Shown in pieces: positions 50,294 through 59,723 of a stretch of DNA of 64,000 bases (its first letter is position 1; each line of letters starts with the position of its first letter). Both the position numbers and the translations under genes were made by a program. This DNA is from Saccharomyces uvarum. Lineage: Eukaryota; Ascomycota; Saccharomycetes; Saccharomycetales; Saccharomycetaceae. The DNA lies in assembly GCA_947243795.1 (NCBI GenBank), contig OX365943.1, forward strand, positions 372,001-436,000, given 5' to 3'. The notes below the pieces were generated by a model. It was not told the DNA's origin, made no database searches, and saw only the letters and a program-made list of their open reading frames with translations.

Positions 50294-51847
50294 ATGTACA
50301 GTAGTTACCACAATTATAATAAATCTGCGCTAAATGATCTTATAAATTCTCCGGCTTCTTTGGCAAAAAAAGTTTCATGTGGGTTGATAATTGGTCTCTC
50401 TCTATACATAATCGCCCCCAATCTAAATGCCCTTATCTTTGGAAAACCTAAGCAAAGAATCGGAAAGTATACAACGGTCGGTTTGATCAATAATGGAAAT
50501 GATTGTTTTATAACTTCATCACTTCAAAGCTTGGCCGGAATACCCAGATTCGTGGGATATCTGAAGGGGATCAACTCGATCCTTCGAGAATTAAATAAAT
50601 CAGATTTGAAATCCAAATTATCCAGAAATGAAGAAGGAGAAAGCCTTACAATCGGTGAGATTACAGACGCCAGTAGACGTGGAAACCAGCTTTCATCATT
50701 AATTCTCTTGCATGAAAGCCTTCTGAGCTTGGTTTCAGATCTGGTGTCTATAAGTGAAAATAAGAAAACAATCTCTCCAAAAATAGTGGTAAAAACATTG
50801 GAGTCCATCTTCAAGTCGAAAATTTCATCCCAACAAAATGATGCGCATGAATTCACACTAGTTTTGTTACAAACTTTGCAAGAAGAACACTCGAAATTAG
50901 TTGACTATACTAAATATATGCCTGATTTGAATATCCCAAAATTTCCGTTTCAGGGCCGAACTTCTAAATTTTTGAGTTGCTTACAATGCAATAGGCTATC
51001 AAAACCATCATATCAAGAGTCATTCATTCGTGAACTCATGGTACCACAACGATCATCAGAGAAACTAATGAAGATTCTGGCGAACGATGAAACGGAAATC
51101 ATAGAGGGCTACTCATGCTTGATTTGTCAAATCAGAGCCATCCTAAACCATGAAAAGTATAGAACCTTTAAAAATTGTTCACAGGATGAACTGACAATAT
51201 TAGATGCATTAAAAAATTATGCGAATGATGCTTCAATTAACGAAGACCTACCAATAGAAGTAGAACAGTACATCAAGCATTACGCAAAGGATAAATTACA
51301 TACATCCAATGTGAAGAGTAAAGTTATAAAAAAAGATGTAGCAGTTCAACTGCCTGAAATCTTGGTTATTCACTTATCAAGATCCACGTTTAATGGAATG
51401 ACATATACCAGAAACCCCTGTAATGTGGAATTTAAAGAAACGATAAAACTTGCTGAATATACATCAATTGAGAACGAAACATCGGCAGAATATGGACAAA
51501 TCGAATATGATTTGAAAAGTGTTGTGAAGCACACTGGATCTCATTCGCGCGGCCATTACGTATGCTACAGAAGTAAGGGTGATATTCTCTTTGACAGTGA
51601 AGATGGTTCTTACGTGGAAAGCGCACCAATTAGCATCGATAATGACGTTGAAGCCAAGAACCACAATCAAGCCATTACATCTATGAACAACGGCTACGGA
51701 AAACGAAGGTACAAAAAAGTTAAAAGTGCTTTAAAGTATCCTTATTGGCAAATATCTGATGCTAATATAAAGGAAAGTAAAACTTCAACAGTTTTAAACG
51801 AACAGAAGTATGCTTATATGCTATACTATGAACGTGTAAATAAATAA
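50294..51847 (+). CDS. UBP16: Mitochondrial outer-membrane deubiquitinase Ubp16
   Basis: USP-class ubiquitin protease anchored in the mitochondrial outer membrane by its N-terminus. The product is 517 residues against 499 in S. cerevisiae. The hydrophobic anchor is at about 28-48 (GLIIGLSLYIIAPNLNALIF), the Cys box GLINNGNDCFITSSLQSL carries nucleophile C71, and the His box HTGSHSRGHYVCY carries catalytic H421. A CxxC pair in SCLQC and another in SCLIC (middle of the protein) suggest a zinc site. The extra length is mainly a longer leader of about 18 residues before the anchor. The protein is fast evolving. Its stop is only 32 bases from that of YPL071C. Confidence 0.94.
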   Translation: MYSSYHNYNKSALNDLINSPASLAKKVSCGLIIGLSLYIIAPNLNALIFGKPKQRIGKYTTVGLINNGNDCFITSSLQSLAGIPRFVGYLKGINSILRELNKSDLKSKLSRNEEGESLTIGEITDASRRGNQLSSLILLHESLLSLVSDLVSISENKKTISPKIVVKTLESIFKSKISSQQNDAHEFTLVLLQTLQEEHSKLVDYTKYMPDLNIPKFPFQGRTSKFLSCLQCNRLSKPSYQESFIRELMVPQRSSEKLMKILANDETEIIEGYSCLICQIRAILNHEKYRTFKNCSQDELTILDALKNYANDASINEDLPIEVEQYIKHYAKDKLHTSNVKSKVIKKDVAVQLPEILVIHLSRSTFNGMTYTRNPCNVEFKETIKLAEYTSIENETSAEYGQIEYDLKSVVKHTGSHSRGHYVCYRSKGDILFDSEDGSYVESAPISIDNDVEAKNHNQAITSMNNGYGKRRYKKVKSALKYPYWQISDANIKESKTSTVLNEQKYAYMLYYERVNK

Positions 51848-51879
51848 TCATTTCGTATATACGAGTTGCTAATGACGGA

Positions 51880-52350
51880 TTACTCATCCATTTCCACATC
51901 AGTATCCATGACCAACATATCAACATCAGTGTCAGCCTCTCCACCATAAGAAGACTTTGGGGCAAATTGATTATGAAACCACCTCCACCAGTTTGAATAA
52001 GCGACTTCCTTGTAGTCTACCCATTTTATGACTTGTAGCCTCTCCTCCCTTAGGCGTTCCCAAATCTTGTCATATATTGACCCACTGTGATGTTTATTGC
52101 CTGTTGAGGACTTGATGATATCTTTCAGAGCCTTGTCGTGGATGGCATCCGAGAATGCTATGTTGTTATGGACGAGGTTATTGTCATCTGTACTTGCCTT
52201 CTTGTGACCTGTGTCATCTAAAGATAAATTTTCTAGGTCTATAATCAATCTTTTTCTTTTATAATTATCAATTCCTATCGGATCTGGAGAATGGTTTCTT
52301 TTCCTAATATGGTTGGAGTTGACACTACTTCTTGCAAACCGGGAACTCAT
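51880..52350 (-). CDS. YPL071C: Conserved yeast protein of unknown function (YPL071C ortholog)
   Basis: Recognised only as the ortholog of uncharacterised YPL071C; the 156-residue length is identical. The N-terminus is very basic (IRKRNHSPDPIGIDNYKRKRL, residues about 16-36, resembling a bipartite nuclear signal). A conserved helical-looking core follows (IWERLREERLQVIKWVDYKEVAYSNWWRWFHNQ, in part), unusually rich in Trp. The tail is acidic with the near-duplicated units DTDVDM and DTDVEM. No enzyme motif is visible. Convergent with UBP16 and divergent from MUK1. Function unknown; a small nuclear adaptor would be a guess from composition only. Confidence 0.9.
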   Translation of the reverse strand: MSSRFARSSVNSNHIRKRNHSPDPIGIDNYKRKRLIIDLENLSLDDTGHKKASTDDNNLVHNNIAFSDAIHDKALKDIIKSSTGNKHHSGSIYDKIWERLREERLQVIKWVDYKEVAYSNWWRWFHNQFAPKSSYGGEADTDVDMLVMDTDVEMDE

Positions 52351-52784
52351 GGAATGAAAGAATCATTTAAACCTATCACTAACTTTACTGACTCCGGATT
52401 GTCCTTGGCGTGATGATGTATAGCCTGTATCCAAGCCCCGTGTAAGAAACAGACCACTACCTTCGTATTGTATACACTTTAGAATTTGTTTCGTAAAGGA
52501 GCGGTTCTCGGATAAAAAAGTGTGGCATAAGCGAGTTTTATTCGATTCCCAATGAAGATCAAGTAAAAGATATTGCCATAGAAAAGATAAATCACAGGTT
52601 TACTGCCTTTAGCCTATTGTTTTTTAGTCAGAATTGGTGTGGTGTTTAGCAATTTCAGCGGAAAAGGAACTAGATTTTCCTTAGACAGTTATAGAATAAT
52701 CCCCTTAAGAGTAAAGGGTATTTTTAGAAGTGAAATACAAAGGTTGATCAAAAAGAGCATACTACTTCAATAATAGAAATCCAA
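52351..52784. promoter_or_regulatory. YPL071C-MUK1 divergent promoter region
   Basis: A 434-base gap between divergent genes with ordinary AT-rich composition. No specific motif or hidden gene is supported. Confidence 0.4.
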
Positions 52785-54653
52785 ATGGCTAGGCAGTTAT
52801 TCACACCTCCAATAACAAACCCGAGGTTTGATCCAAACCAATCGATTAGGGAATCATACAAGAACACAACTAGTAGCATGCAATTTCAACCAACGTTGCA
52901 CGAGGATCAAAGTGGCGATGAAAAAAGTAATTGTGATGTTGACGAGAAATCTGCATGTAGTGAAACACCGGATAATAACAAATCCCCTACATTGACCAAG
53001 CAAGAAATTGACGATGCATTAAATGGTGTTAGCAATTTACCACCAGAGTTGTCAAGATTAATTGATATTTTCATTGATGACTTAAAGCAACCTAAATACG
53101 TACGACCATTATCAGTATTGCAATTATCAAGTCTTTTTCAAAGCTTTTACATAAAATTTGATAAAGCGTCATTTCAGCATGTCAGTTCAATGACCAATAA
53201 TGGTAGCTGCAATACTAATGGAAGTCCCAGTTCATTTTTAACTGCTAAAGAAACATTAAGCAGTGGACTGAGCGGGATTTTTGCAAGGAGTAGAAGTAGC
53301 AGTGGAAATTCAATTATGAGACCAAGGAGGTCTTCATCCTTGTTCAGTAATGAATCAACTTCAAACTCTAATAATGTCACTCAAATGTTATCACCAGAGG
53401 AGATCAAAAGGCAATTGAGGATCAATGAATTGAACAACATGAGAATTGAAAAGTACATGGAGTTTTGTGAAAGAGATGTCTTCAAGAAAATTCTTATAGT
53501 GGGTACATCTGTATCCTCACCAAATAAATTAAAAAATTTCAAAACACACCAACTACAAACTTTCAAAGTTGGAAATCTGTTTAGAAACAGTACTGAATTT
53601 ACAGAATATAATAAATTGTTGAATGATAAAATACTCTGTCTATCAAAACTCTCTATAATGAATAAAATCAATTTGATAAAGTTTTTGAGTCTCAATAAAG
53701 GTATCGATCCGGAACCCAAATTTGAAGAGGTCAAAGAGATCTTATTCGAATTTACATATCATTCAATTTCACCGTGTGAAAAGATCAAGGCATTACTGAA
53801 ACTGCATGAGATCATGACATATTCTCAAGAAATGTCTAATGACGACTATTTATCATTATTAATTTACTACATCATCACCATTGTTCCACGTGATATTTTC
53901 TTAAACGCAGAATTCATCAGGTTGTTTAGATATAAGAAAAAACTCGTCGAAACGGAATCATTTGCATTAACGAACTTGGAAGCTGCATTAGTGTTCGTTG
54001 AAGGCTTGACTAAAAATGATTTTTCAAATGAAATGCAAGATAAGTTAACAGAAAGCGAAGGTAAGATCTTAGAAAGTTCAATAAGTAGTAAAGTCCCATT
54101 GCCATCAAATACTGGCGTGATGCATAAAACCAACGGCAACGGCAGTGGTATTATGGGAGAAATTGTAACTCCTACTATTCAAAGACCGGATGTAACTAGA
54201 TCAAATTCATATGATGGGTTCAGAACTGTCTTTGATTCATCATTGAAGAATATTATTGGCAAAATTAGATCGTATACGCCACCGCACCCCAACGCCGTTG
54301 GCGGCAATACTGTTCATAACAATAACAGTAATAACAACAACAACAGCAACAATTTGAACATACCAAGAAGTTCGTCCCAATTGTCCATAGAACTAGTCAA
54401 TAGAGATACACTAGAAATGTCCATTGACGGATCACGATCAACGTCATCATCGTCGCGATCCTCGGCGTCTTTAGAGCGTGGGAATCGTGAATTTACAGGT
54501 GATTTGACAGTAGGTGCTAATGCTAGTGTTAACGGTATTGAGAAGAAAGAAATTCAAAAGTCATGGAAGAAGTATAAAGACTGCAAATTTGAGGATTTGA
54601 CTATATGCGAACTAAGAGATTTATTTGAAATATACCAAAAAATGATGCAATAA
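52785..54653 (+). CDS. MUK1: VPS9-domain Rab guanine-nucleotide exchange factor Muk1
   Basis: Exchange factor for the endosomal Rab5-type GTPases Vps21, Ypt52 and Ypt53, partly redundant with Vps9. The product is 622 residues (612 in S. cerevisiae). A disordered N-terminal 85 residues precedes a helical segment. The VPS9 domain lies at about 270-415, including SPCEKIKALLKLHEIM and the canonical DDYLSLLIYYIITIVP. The tail is Ser/Asn-rich with an asparagine run (about 510-525) and ends in a conserved charged helix (SWKKYKDCKFEDLTICELRD). Insertions in the Asn and Ser runs probably account for the extra length. Confidence 0.95.
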   Translation: MARQLFTPPITNPRFDPNQSIRESYKNTTSSMQFQPTLHEDQSGDEKSNCDVDEKSACSETPDNNKSPTLTKQEIDDALNGVSNLPPELSRLIDIFIDDLKQPKYVRPLSVLQLSSLFQSFYIKFDKASFQHVSSMTNNGSCNTNGSPSSFLTAKETLSSGLSGIFARSRSSSGNSIMRPRRSSSLFSNESTSNSNNVTQMLSPEEIKRQLRINELNNMRIEKYMEFCERDVFKKILIVGTSVSSPNKLKNFKTHQLQTFKVGNLFRNSTEFTEYNKLLNDKILCLSKLSIMNKINLIKFLSLNKGIDPEPKFEEVKEILFEFTYHSISPCEKIKALLKLHEIMTYSQEMSNDDYLSLLIYYIITIVPRDIFLNAEFIRLFRYKKKLVETESFALTNLEAALVFVEGLTKNDFSNEMQDKLTESEGKILESSISSKVPLPSNTGVMHKTNGNGSGIMGEIVTPTIQRPDVTRSNSYDGFRTVFDSSLKNIIGKIRSYTPPHPNAVGGNTVHNNNSNNNNNSNNLNIPRSSSQLSIELVNRDTLEMSIDGSRSTSSSSRSSASLERGNREFTGDLTVGANASVNGIEKKEIQKSWKKYKDCKFEDLTICELRDLFEIYQKMMQ

Positions 54654-54715
54654 TACGTATATATAAAATACTGTATATATAAATGCAAAAGGGGGAGGAG
54701 GTCTGCTTTCTTGAT

Positions 54716-55723
54716 TTACAGTTCGGATAAGTGATCTATTATATATAATAGCTCGTCATGTAAATTGGTAGAGGTATTAGAATGCGGGGTCAAATCGGGC
54801 AAGTACTTATTTTCGTCATCATTTTTTATCATGTTCACTAACTGGTTGATAAAATCTTTCGTATAATTCAGAGAATTAGTCTGGAATTCTAGAATTTCAA
54901 TCAGTTTTAGTTTTAGATCTGTATCATTAGTCCTCAATAAAAGAATTCTTATGATTTCATCGTGTTGCTCAGTTTGACGTTCGGTCTTGGTGAAATTTAG
55001 AGCATGGATGATGGGAAAAGAGAGCTTCCCCTCGGTGATATCTTCAGCAAAGCCTTTTTCATTGGACATCTTGAAGTCTTTCAAGTTTAAATAATCGTCT
55101 CTAATCTGATAAATCATACCTAAAAGATTTATGAATGGAACCAGCGAATGGACGTGGTGCGAGGAAGGAGACAACGTTTCCATGAGCCTCAACGTCAATC
55201 TGAAAAGACCACCCGTTTTATTCATGACCATATTCAAATACATTTCTTGGGTGGGTATGATTTCGGGCAGGAAATCTCTCCAGTATATGTCCAAACCTTG
55301 GCCTCTATGTAGATTAATCAGTTCTTCATTAAAGATGGTCATTAATTTACGGTAGAGCAGCGGCTCTGCAGTTAGTTGCGATACGAGCTGCATGGCTTTG
55401 AAATACATATAATTTGCAGTATTTATGGTGGATGGTATGCCAAAGATCAAATGTGAAGTGGTTTGGCCTCTTCTTAAGGAAGCATTATCTTCTATATCGT
55501 CGATCAAAAGACTGGAGTTATGCAAGAACTCGATTAGTTGTGAAACGATGGCCAGTTGATCTTCGGGCAGGTTCAAAATTCTGTTTATCTGTAGGATTAA
55601 GTTCAGTCTGAAGTTTTTGCCTGGTTTCAAAAGAATATGGTTATACGGTTTTGAAATCAAGCTTTCGTTTTGACTGGACCAAACTGGATTGTTATTGATC
55701 AGTTCCTCTATCTGGACCTCCAT
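54716..55723 (-). CDS. BTS1: Geranylgeranyl diphosphate synthase Bts1
   Basis: Condenses farnesyl diphosphate with isopentenyl diphosphate to make geranylgeranyl diphosphate for Rab and Rho prenylation. The product is 335 residues, the yeast length. It has the two aspartate-rich motifs of trans-prenyltransferases: first DDIED at 75-79 and second DDYLN beginning at D209-D210, with the following Lys-rich loop. GQTTSH near 86-91 and GQGLDIYW near 141-148 are family blocks. Start ATG 55723-55721. Convergent with MUK1, leaving 62 bases. Confidence 0.97.
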   Translation of the reverse strand: MEVQIEELINNNPVWSSQNESLISKPYNHILLKPGKNFRLNLILQINRILNLPEDQLAIVSQLIEFLHNSSLLIDDIEDNASLRRGQTTSHLIFGIPSTINTANYMYFKAMQLVSQLTAEPLLYRKLMTIFNEELINLHRGQGLDIYWRDFLPEIIPTQEMYLNMVMNKTGGLFRLTLRLMETLSPSSHHVHSLVPFINLLGMIYQIRDDYLNLKDFKMSNEKGFAEDITEGKLSFPIIHALNFTKTERQTEQHDEIIRILLLRTNDTDLKLKLIEILEFQTNSLNYTKDFINQLVNMIKNDDENKYLPDLTPHSNTSTNLHDELLYIIDHLSEL

Positions 55724-56059
55724 TTTCCCCCCTGACTCGTGAATAGTTTATTCTGTTTCTATTCTGATGTTTGCTTAGGCAGACGCCTTACATTGTCTTG
55801 AAAGCACATCTTAACATCTTGACTTTTTTTTTCCTTCAGAAAAAACGTCAACGGGAAGGCAAGGCGAAGCAAGAATGAGAGCGGTGATCAATACCATAAT
55901 GAGCGCGCAGTATGTACAGAAATAAATTCTAATTTTCTGCTGGTAAACCATAGGGGAAATTGGTGACACCTGGGATTGGAGAATGTCCTTGGGAAACTCC
56001 ACAGGGCTGCGTTTAAAAAGGAAGATGCAGATGTGTTTGTATTTTTTATGTAGTGGCGG
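55724..56059 (-). promoter_or_regulatory. BTS1 promoter and YPL068C 3' region
   Basis: A 336-base gap between tandem minus-strand genes, with a T-run at 55825-55833. Nothing else is recognised. Confidence 0.4.
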
Positions 56060-56944
56060 CTATATATCGTTGTATAGAGTGATGTTAGTATTATTGATCA
56101 AGGATGAGTCGTTTTGCGAAGGTTGATTTTTCTTTGCCTTGAATCTACTTTTGTGGGGCCACATCAAAGCGTTATTTCTCTCCTTCAAGATTGGCTTGTC
56201 GAGTTTTTTGACAATACTGTTAACCGTCATGGAATTTGCTGTAGTTTGCGACCCGGTGTTATTCGCGTGGCTGGTGCTGTTGTACATTTCCAGGTTCAGC
56301 AAGTCTATGAGGTTTATGGAATGCAGGTTCGCTATTTCGTGGATGAGAACGTCATTTTGATGGGCGGTATTGCCGCGATTGGGGTGATTGAAAAGATGTT
56401 TTTTCTCGACGATTAATTTTTTCAGGTTATTCGAGTGCGCTTGAGAGAATGCCTTCGAACCAGCAATGCCGGCCGGTCTTGCCTTAGGGTTGCAGCTGTT
56501 TAGTTGGTCGAACGATTGCAGCAGGTTTACAATGTTCTGTAAAAGTTGCAAGTCGTTAGGTAGCCTTAGCATTTCGAAATTTTTCAAACCCACTAGAGTC
56601 GGCCTCTTCAAATCCTTATAAAACAAGCTTTCCTGTCTTTTAATCAAACTCGTAAGACTCTTCTGAATTTCCAGCACAGGAATTACTCCTAGGCCATCAT
56701 CGTGTGAGGGTGATTCGGCGCTATTGCGGAAGCTGGGGCGCTGCAAAGGTCTCGGTATTATAATATTCGAGGTGCCCAGTGTAGTGGTGGTACTCGGAAT
56801 AGCCGGCGCGATCATCCCCGGCTTAGCCGGTTTGCGCCTCTTGGGGACGACTATAGTGGGTATGATTGTAGTAGCGGACGGATCGGACGCTACATTTTTG
56901 CCCGTATAATCGACCCTTTTCCTTTTCCTGAGTTGCATTTGCAT
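56060..56944 (-). CDS. YPL068C: Conserved yeast protein of unknown function (YPL068C ortholog)
   Basis: Ortholog of uncharacterised YPL068C, reported nuclear in S. cerevisiae. The product is 294 residues; a second in-frame ATG lies two codons in. The N-terminus has a clear basic cluster QLRKRKRVDY at residues 4-13 and PKRRKPAKPG at about 34-43, both like nuclear signals. A Pro/Ser/Thr-rich linker follows, then a helical-looking middle (FEMLRLPNDLQLLQNIVNLL in part, about 123-142). Poorly conserved Asn-rich stretches precede a basic end. No catalytic motif is visible. Function unknown. Confidence 0.88.
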   Translation of the reverse strand: MQMQLRKRKRVDYTGKNVASDPSATTIIPTIVVPKRRKPAKPGMIAPAIPSTTTTLGTSNIIIPRPLQRPSFRNSAESPSHDDGLGVIPVLEIQKSLTSLIKRQESLFYKDLKRPTLVGLKNFEMLRLPNDLQLLQNIVNLLQSFDQLNSCNPKARPAGIAGSKAFSQAHSNNLKKLIVEKKHLFNHPNRGNTAHQNDVLIHEIANLHSINLIDLLNLEMYNSTSHANNTGSQTTANSMTVNSIVKKLDKPILKERNNALMWPHKSRFKAKKNQPSQNDSSLINNTNITLYNDI

Positions 56945-57126
56945 TGCTTGTTGGGCACTAGGTTCACGATTCAGTATTGTGTGTGTGTGTGCGTTTGCTT
57001 TATCGATTTGCCTTATCAGCTCATCGCATTACCACTAGCATTATTCTTTATAGTATGTAGGTAGTAAAAGTATGTAGCCCTTTTGGGCAGACTGGAAAAA
57101 GAAAAGAAAAGAAAAAGAGAGGCCCA

Positions 57127-57723
57127 TTAGGCCAGAGGCTCGAAGCCGTGCGAGAGGATCTCGTCGACGGTGATGTGCTCCTGTTCCGCGGAGTAGCAGT
57201 TCCGCGGGAAGAACAGCAGCACGTGCGCGTGAAAGATCCGGGCAACGCTCTGTAGCTCCGGGTAGTTTACAAACCAGGCCACGTGACCCGCGCCCACAAG
57301 CGACCGCAGTAGCGGTTGGGCCTGCAGGAACGCGGTCAGGCGTGCCTGGGCCGCATCGCGAACGGTCTTGTCTGGGGAATGGACAGGTAGGGCGATCTTG
57401 GACCACAGAACAAGGTGCACGACGCCCGGCTCGAAGCTGTACGGGAAGTCGTTGGCACGCAGAGTATACAGCGTGCGCGCGCTGAAGACCCTCTCAACGG
57501 CGTCCTGGGGTTGCGGCTCGTCTGGTGACCAGCCCAGCTGCTTTAGCATGTACTGGTTCATGTCCAAGCCGGCAGTCAACTTCTTGTGCTCGTGGTACTT
57601 CTCGGTTATCTCTTTGCTTCGCTTCAGGCGGGCGAGTTCTCCAGACTCGATGAGGCCATTGATCTCGTCCCATTTCAACTCGCGGGCCTCTTCCTGGCCG
57701 TCTCCAACAATATCGTGTTGCAT
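57127..57723 (-). CDS. YPL067C: Conserved yeast protein (YPL067C ortholog)
   Basis: Ortholog of YPL067C, 198 residues from the ATG at 57723-57721, the S. cerevisiae length; its biochemical role is not clear to me. A longer in-frame ATG at 57798 would add 25 residues, but the TATATA-rich run at 57808-57840 sits only about 10 bases from it, so transcripts probably start inside the extension. The N-terminal third is charged and helical (KWDEINGLIESGELARLKRSKEITEKYHEH in part). The C-terminal part (about residues 85-198) is more globular with Val/Leu-rich strands. The gene is strikingly GC-rich compared with its neighbours. No known motif is visible. Confidence 0.85.
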   Translation of the reverse strand: MQHDIVGDGQEEARELKWDEINGLIESGELARLKRSKEITEKYHEHKKLTAGLDMNQYMLKQLGWSPDEPQPQDAVERVFSARTLYTLRANDFPYSFEPGVVHLVLWSKIALPVHSPDKTVRDAAQARLTAFLQAQPLLRSLVGAGHVAWFVNYPELQSVARIFHAHVLLFFPRNCYSAEQEHITVDEILSHGFEPLA

Positions 57724-58038
57724 TGCGTTTCTATGTTGATGGTAGTGTGTCGGATACAATGCAGTGTTCCTTGCCTGCCGCACCTTTTCATCTTGCATGT
57801 ATAGGTAATATATATGTATATATATATCTATATCTATAATCAGCGCGCCCCGAATCTGGTTAGTGTAAGAAAAATGAAAAAAAGAGATAGGAAGCTGAAA
57901 ATCGCAAAAGCACGCTGGTTAAACACGCCCCCACTCACTCAGCTGGCACAATTATCATTACTCCGAGACACTTTTTTTCGTGGGACGCTTTCTGTGTACA
58001 CTCTGTTTGTTTAACGACACACGCAAAAAATCTCGAAA
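57724..58038. promoter_or_regulatory. YPL067C-RGL1 divergent promoter region
   Basis: A 315-base gap. The TATATA-rich run at 57808-57840 is the likely TATA region for YPL067C. The RGL1 side has no distinctive element I would defend. Confidence 0.5.
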
Positions 58039-59487
58039 ATGACATACCCTGTCATTTCACTGAAGCCAAGTTATAATTCTGTAATACGGGGCTGCCCCGG
58101 TTTGCCCGATACGCTGCCCCGAATCGAATGCCAATTGAGAGTGCGATCCAGTGACTCGTTACCTTTCAGTCTGGTCAAGATTGAAATTATCCTAAAAACC
58201 ATCGAACTCTACTTCAACAAGAACATGTACGGTAATAACAACAACTCCCTCGCTCCCTTCAATCATCCGTCAGACTCCCCTAACGGCAACTCGGATACGC
58301 ACAACAAAAACACCACTGTTCATTACAAGAAAAACATTGTGCTTTCCCACCCTTCCCATGATAACACCGGCCATAACAGCAACGATCTTATCGGCATAGA
58401 TATACCCTTGACAATAGGTTTGCCCGACGATATCAAAGAGACAAACTATAACCCGAAATTTGGTAAGACGCAGACCTTCCTAGACTGTACAGTCTCCTAC
58501 GCAAATGTCACCGGCGCAACCTCGAACAGGAAGCGGAACTTCCTCTACCCCATAAACGTCGAAAGATACACTTATCTTCCTTCACCGTCATATTTCAAAC
58601 CAATCAACAGACCAAATATCACTTCCCCAGACCAAAAGTTTCTGATTAACTACTCCATTGAAAATCCGTGCGTTTCCATGGACAACGATACGCTGAAGCT
58701 TTCCATATCAATTAGGCTAAACCCGTTCCCAAATAGTGCCACCAGTTCTTCCCCCAATGATTTCGATGTGTCTACGCCGACGCTTTTCTCCACAAAGAAG
58801 AAGTTCAAATCTAAACTTAAACTGAAATCGATTATTACGCAAGTTCAAGAGTACTTAGAAATTCTGAAAAGCCAATCCGAGTTCTCATCCACCCAAACTT
58901 CAAACGTTTTACAAACTTCCATAAGAACAGTAGACCAAACGATTTCCATGAATTCGTTGCATTTCCAGTTCAACATAAAATTATTCACCAAGGACAAACT
59001 TCTACAAGGTTTCAAATCTCCTGAATCAACTTGTCCTGAAACAAAACTATTAATCAATAAAGTCGATGATATACCTTTACAATACCATAATTCAATAAGC
59101 ACAATAGGCCAGCATTTCAATGTTTCTCACTCTCTGTCAATAAGATTAAAATTCAATAAAAGTTTGAAAAATTTCGAAATTAACCATCCCATAATTGTAT
59201 CATTTTGGTTGGTAAATCAACTATCACTGATTGAAAACTTAATATCACAGGAAAGGCAAACCGCCAAATTTGCCAAGAAATTTTACAAAACCTTTGGACA
59301 GATCAAGAAAAAGAACGTAAGCAACAGTAACACCAGTTCAAACTGTTTAGAATATCCCTCCTTACCGCCAATAATTTACTATTTCAACAATGCCGAAACA
59401 AATAATAGATTCAATATACTGTATTTACAAAAAGATATTAGCCGCATAGACCCCTCTAAATTAAAAAGAGTCCCCGTCATACAATGA
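58039..59487 (+). CDS. RGL1: Regulator of Rho1 signalling Rgl1
   Basis: Ortholog of YPL066W, described in S. cerevisiae as a cofactor of the Rho1 exchange factor Tus1 that helps Rho1 act at cytokinesis. The product is 482 residues (479 in S. cerevisiae). The early part (about 10-60) and the later strands (for example residues 180-235 and 300-385) are rich in alternating hydrophobic residues, suggesting a beta-sandwich, arrestin-like architecture, which is my inference. An Asn-rich low-complexity insertion (NNNSLAPFNHPSDSPNGN, about 66-83) and a Ser/Asn linker interrupt it. No catalytic motif is seen. Start ATG 58039. Confidence 0.92.
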   Translation: MTYPVISLKPSYNSVIRGCPGLPDTLPRIECQLRVRSSDSLPFSLVKIEIILKTIELYFNKNMYGNNNNSLAPFNHPSDSPNGNSDTHNKNTTVHYKKNIVLSHPSHDNTGHNSNDLIGIDIPLTIGLPDDIKETNYNPKFGKTQTFLDCTVSYANVTGATSNRKRNFLYPINVERYTYLPSPSYFKPINRPNITSPDQKFLINYSIENPCVSMDNDTLKLSISIRLNPFPNSATSSSPNDFDVSTPTLFSTKKKFKSKLKLKSIITQVQEYLEILKSQSEFSSTQTSNVLQTSIRTVDQTISMNSLHFQFNIKLFTKDKLLQGFKSPESTCPETKLLINKVDDIPLQYHNSISTIGQHFNVSHSLSIRLKFNKSLKNFEINHPIIVSFWLVNQLSLIENLISQERQTAKFAKKFYKTFGQIKKKNVSNSNTSSNCLEYPSLPPIIYYFNNAETNNRFNILYLQKDISRIDPSKLKRVPVIQ

Positions 59488-59723
59488 CACGGACTCCTGA
59501 AACACATTGTATACATAAACAAAATATATATAGATATCGCTATTCTATTGTGTATTATAGTTTACACTGCGATTATGTAACCTTCCTTCCTTCCGCATTT
59601 TCTCGCCCTTCTTCAATGTATTCCCATTCAAATTCAAATTCAAAAAAAAACAATACGACAGGTAATTATAACGATATAGCTTTATAATAAGGGCATCTTC
59701 ACCGGGCTACATACCGCACACCA

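Noticed and set aside
57368-57739. 123-codon plus-strand frame opposite YPL067C
   Set aside because: Explained by the high GC content of YPL067C; no homology recognised.
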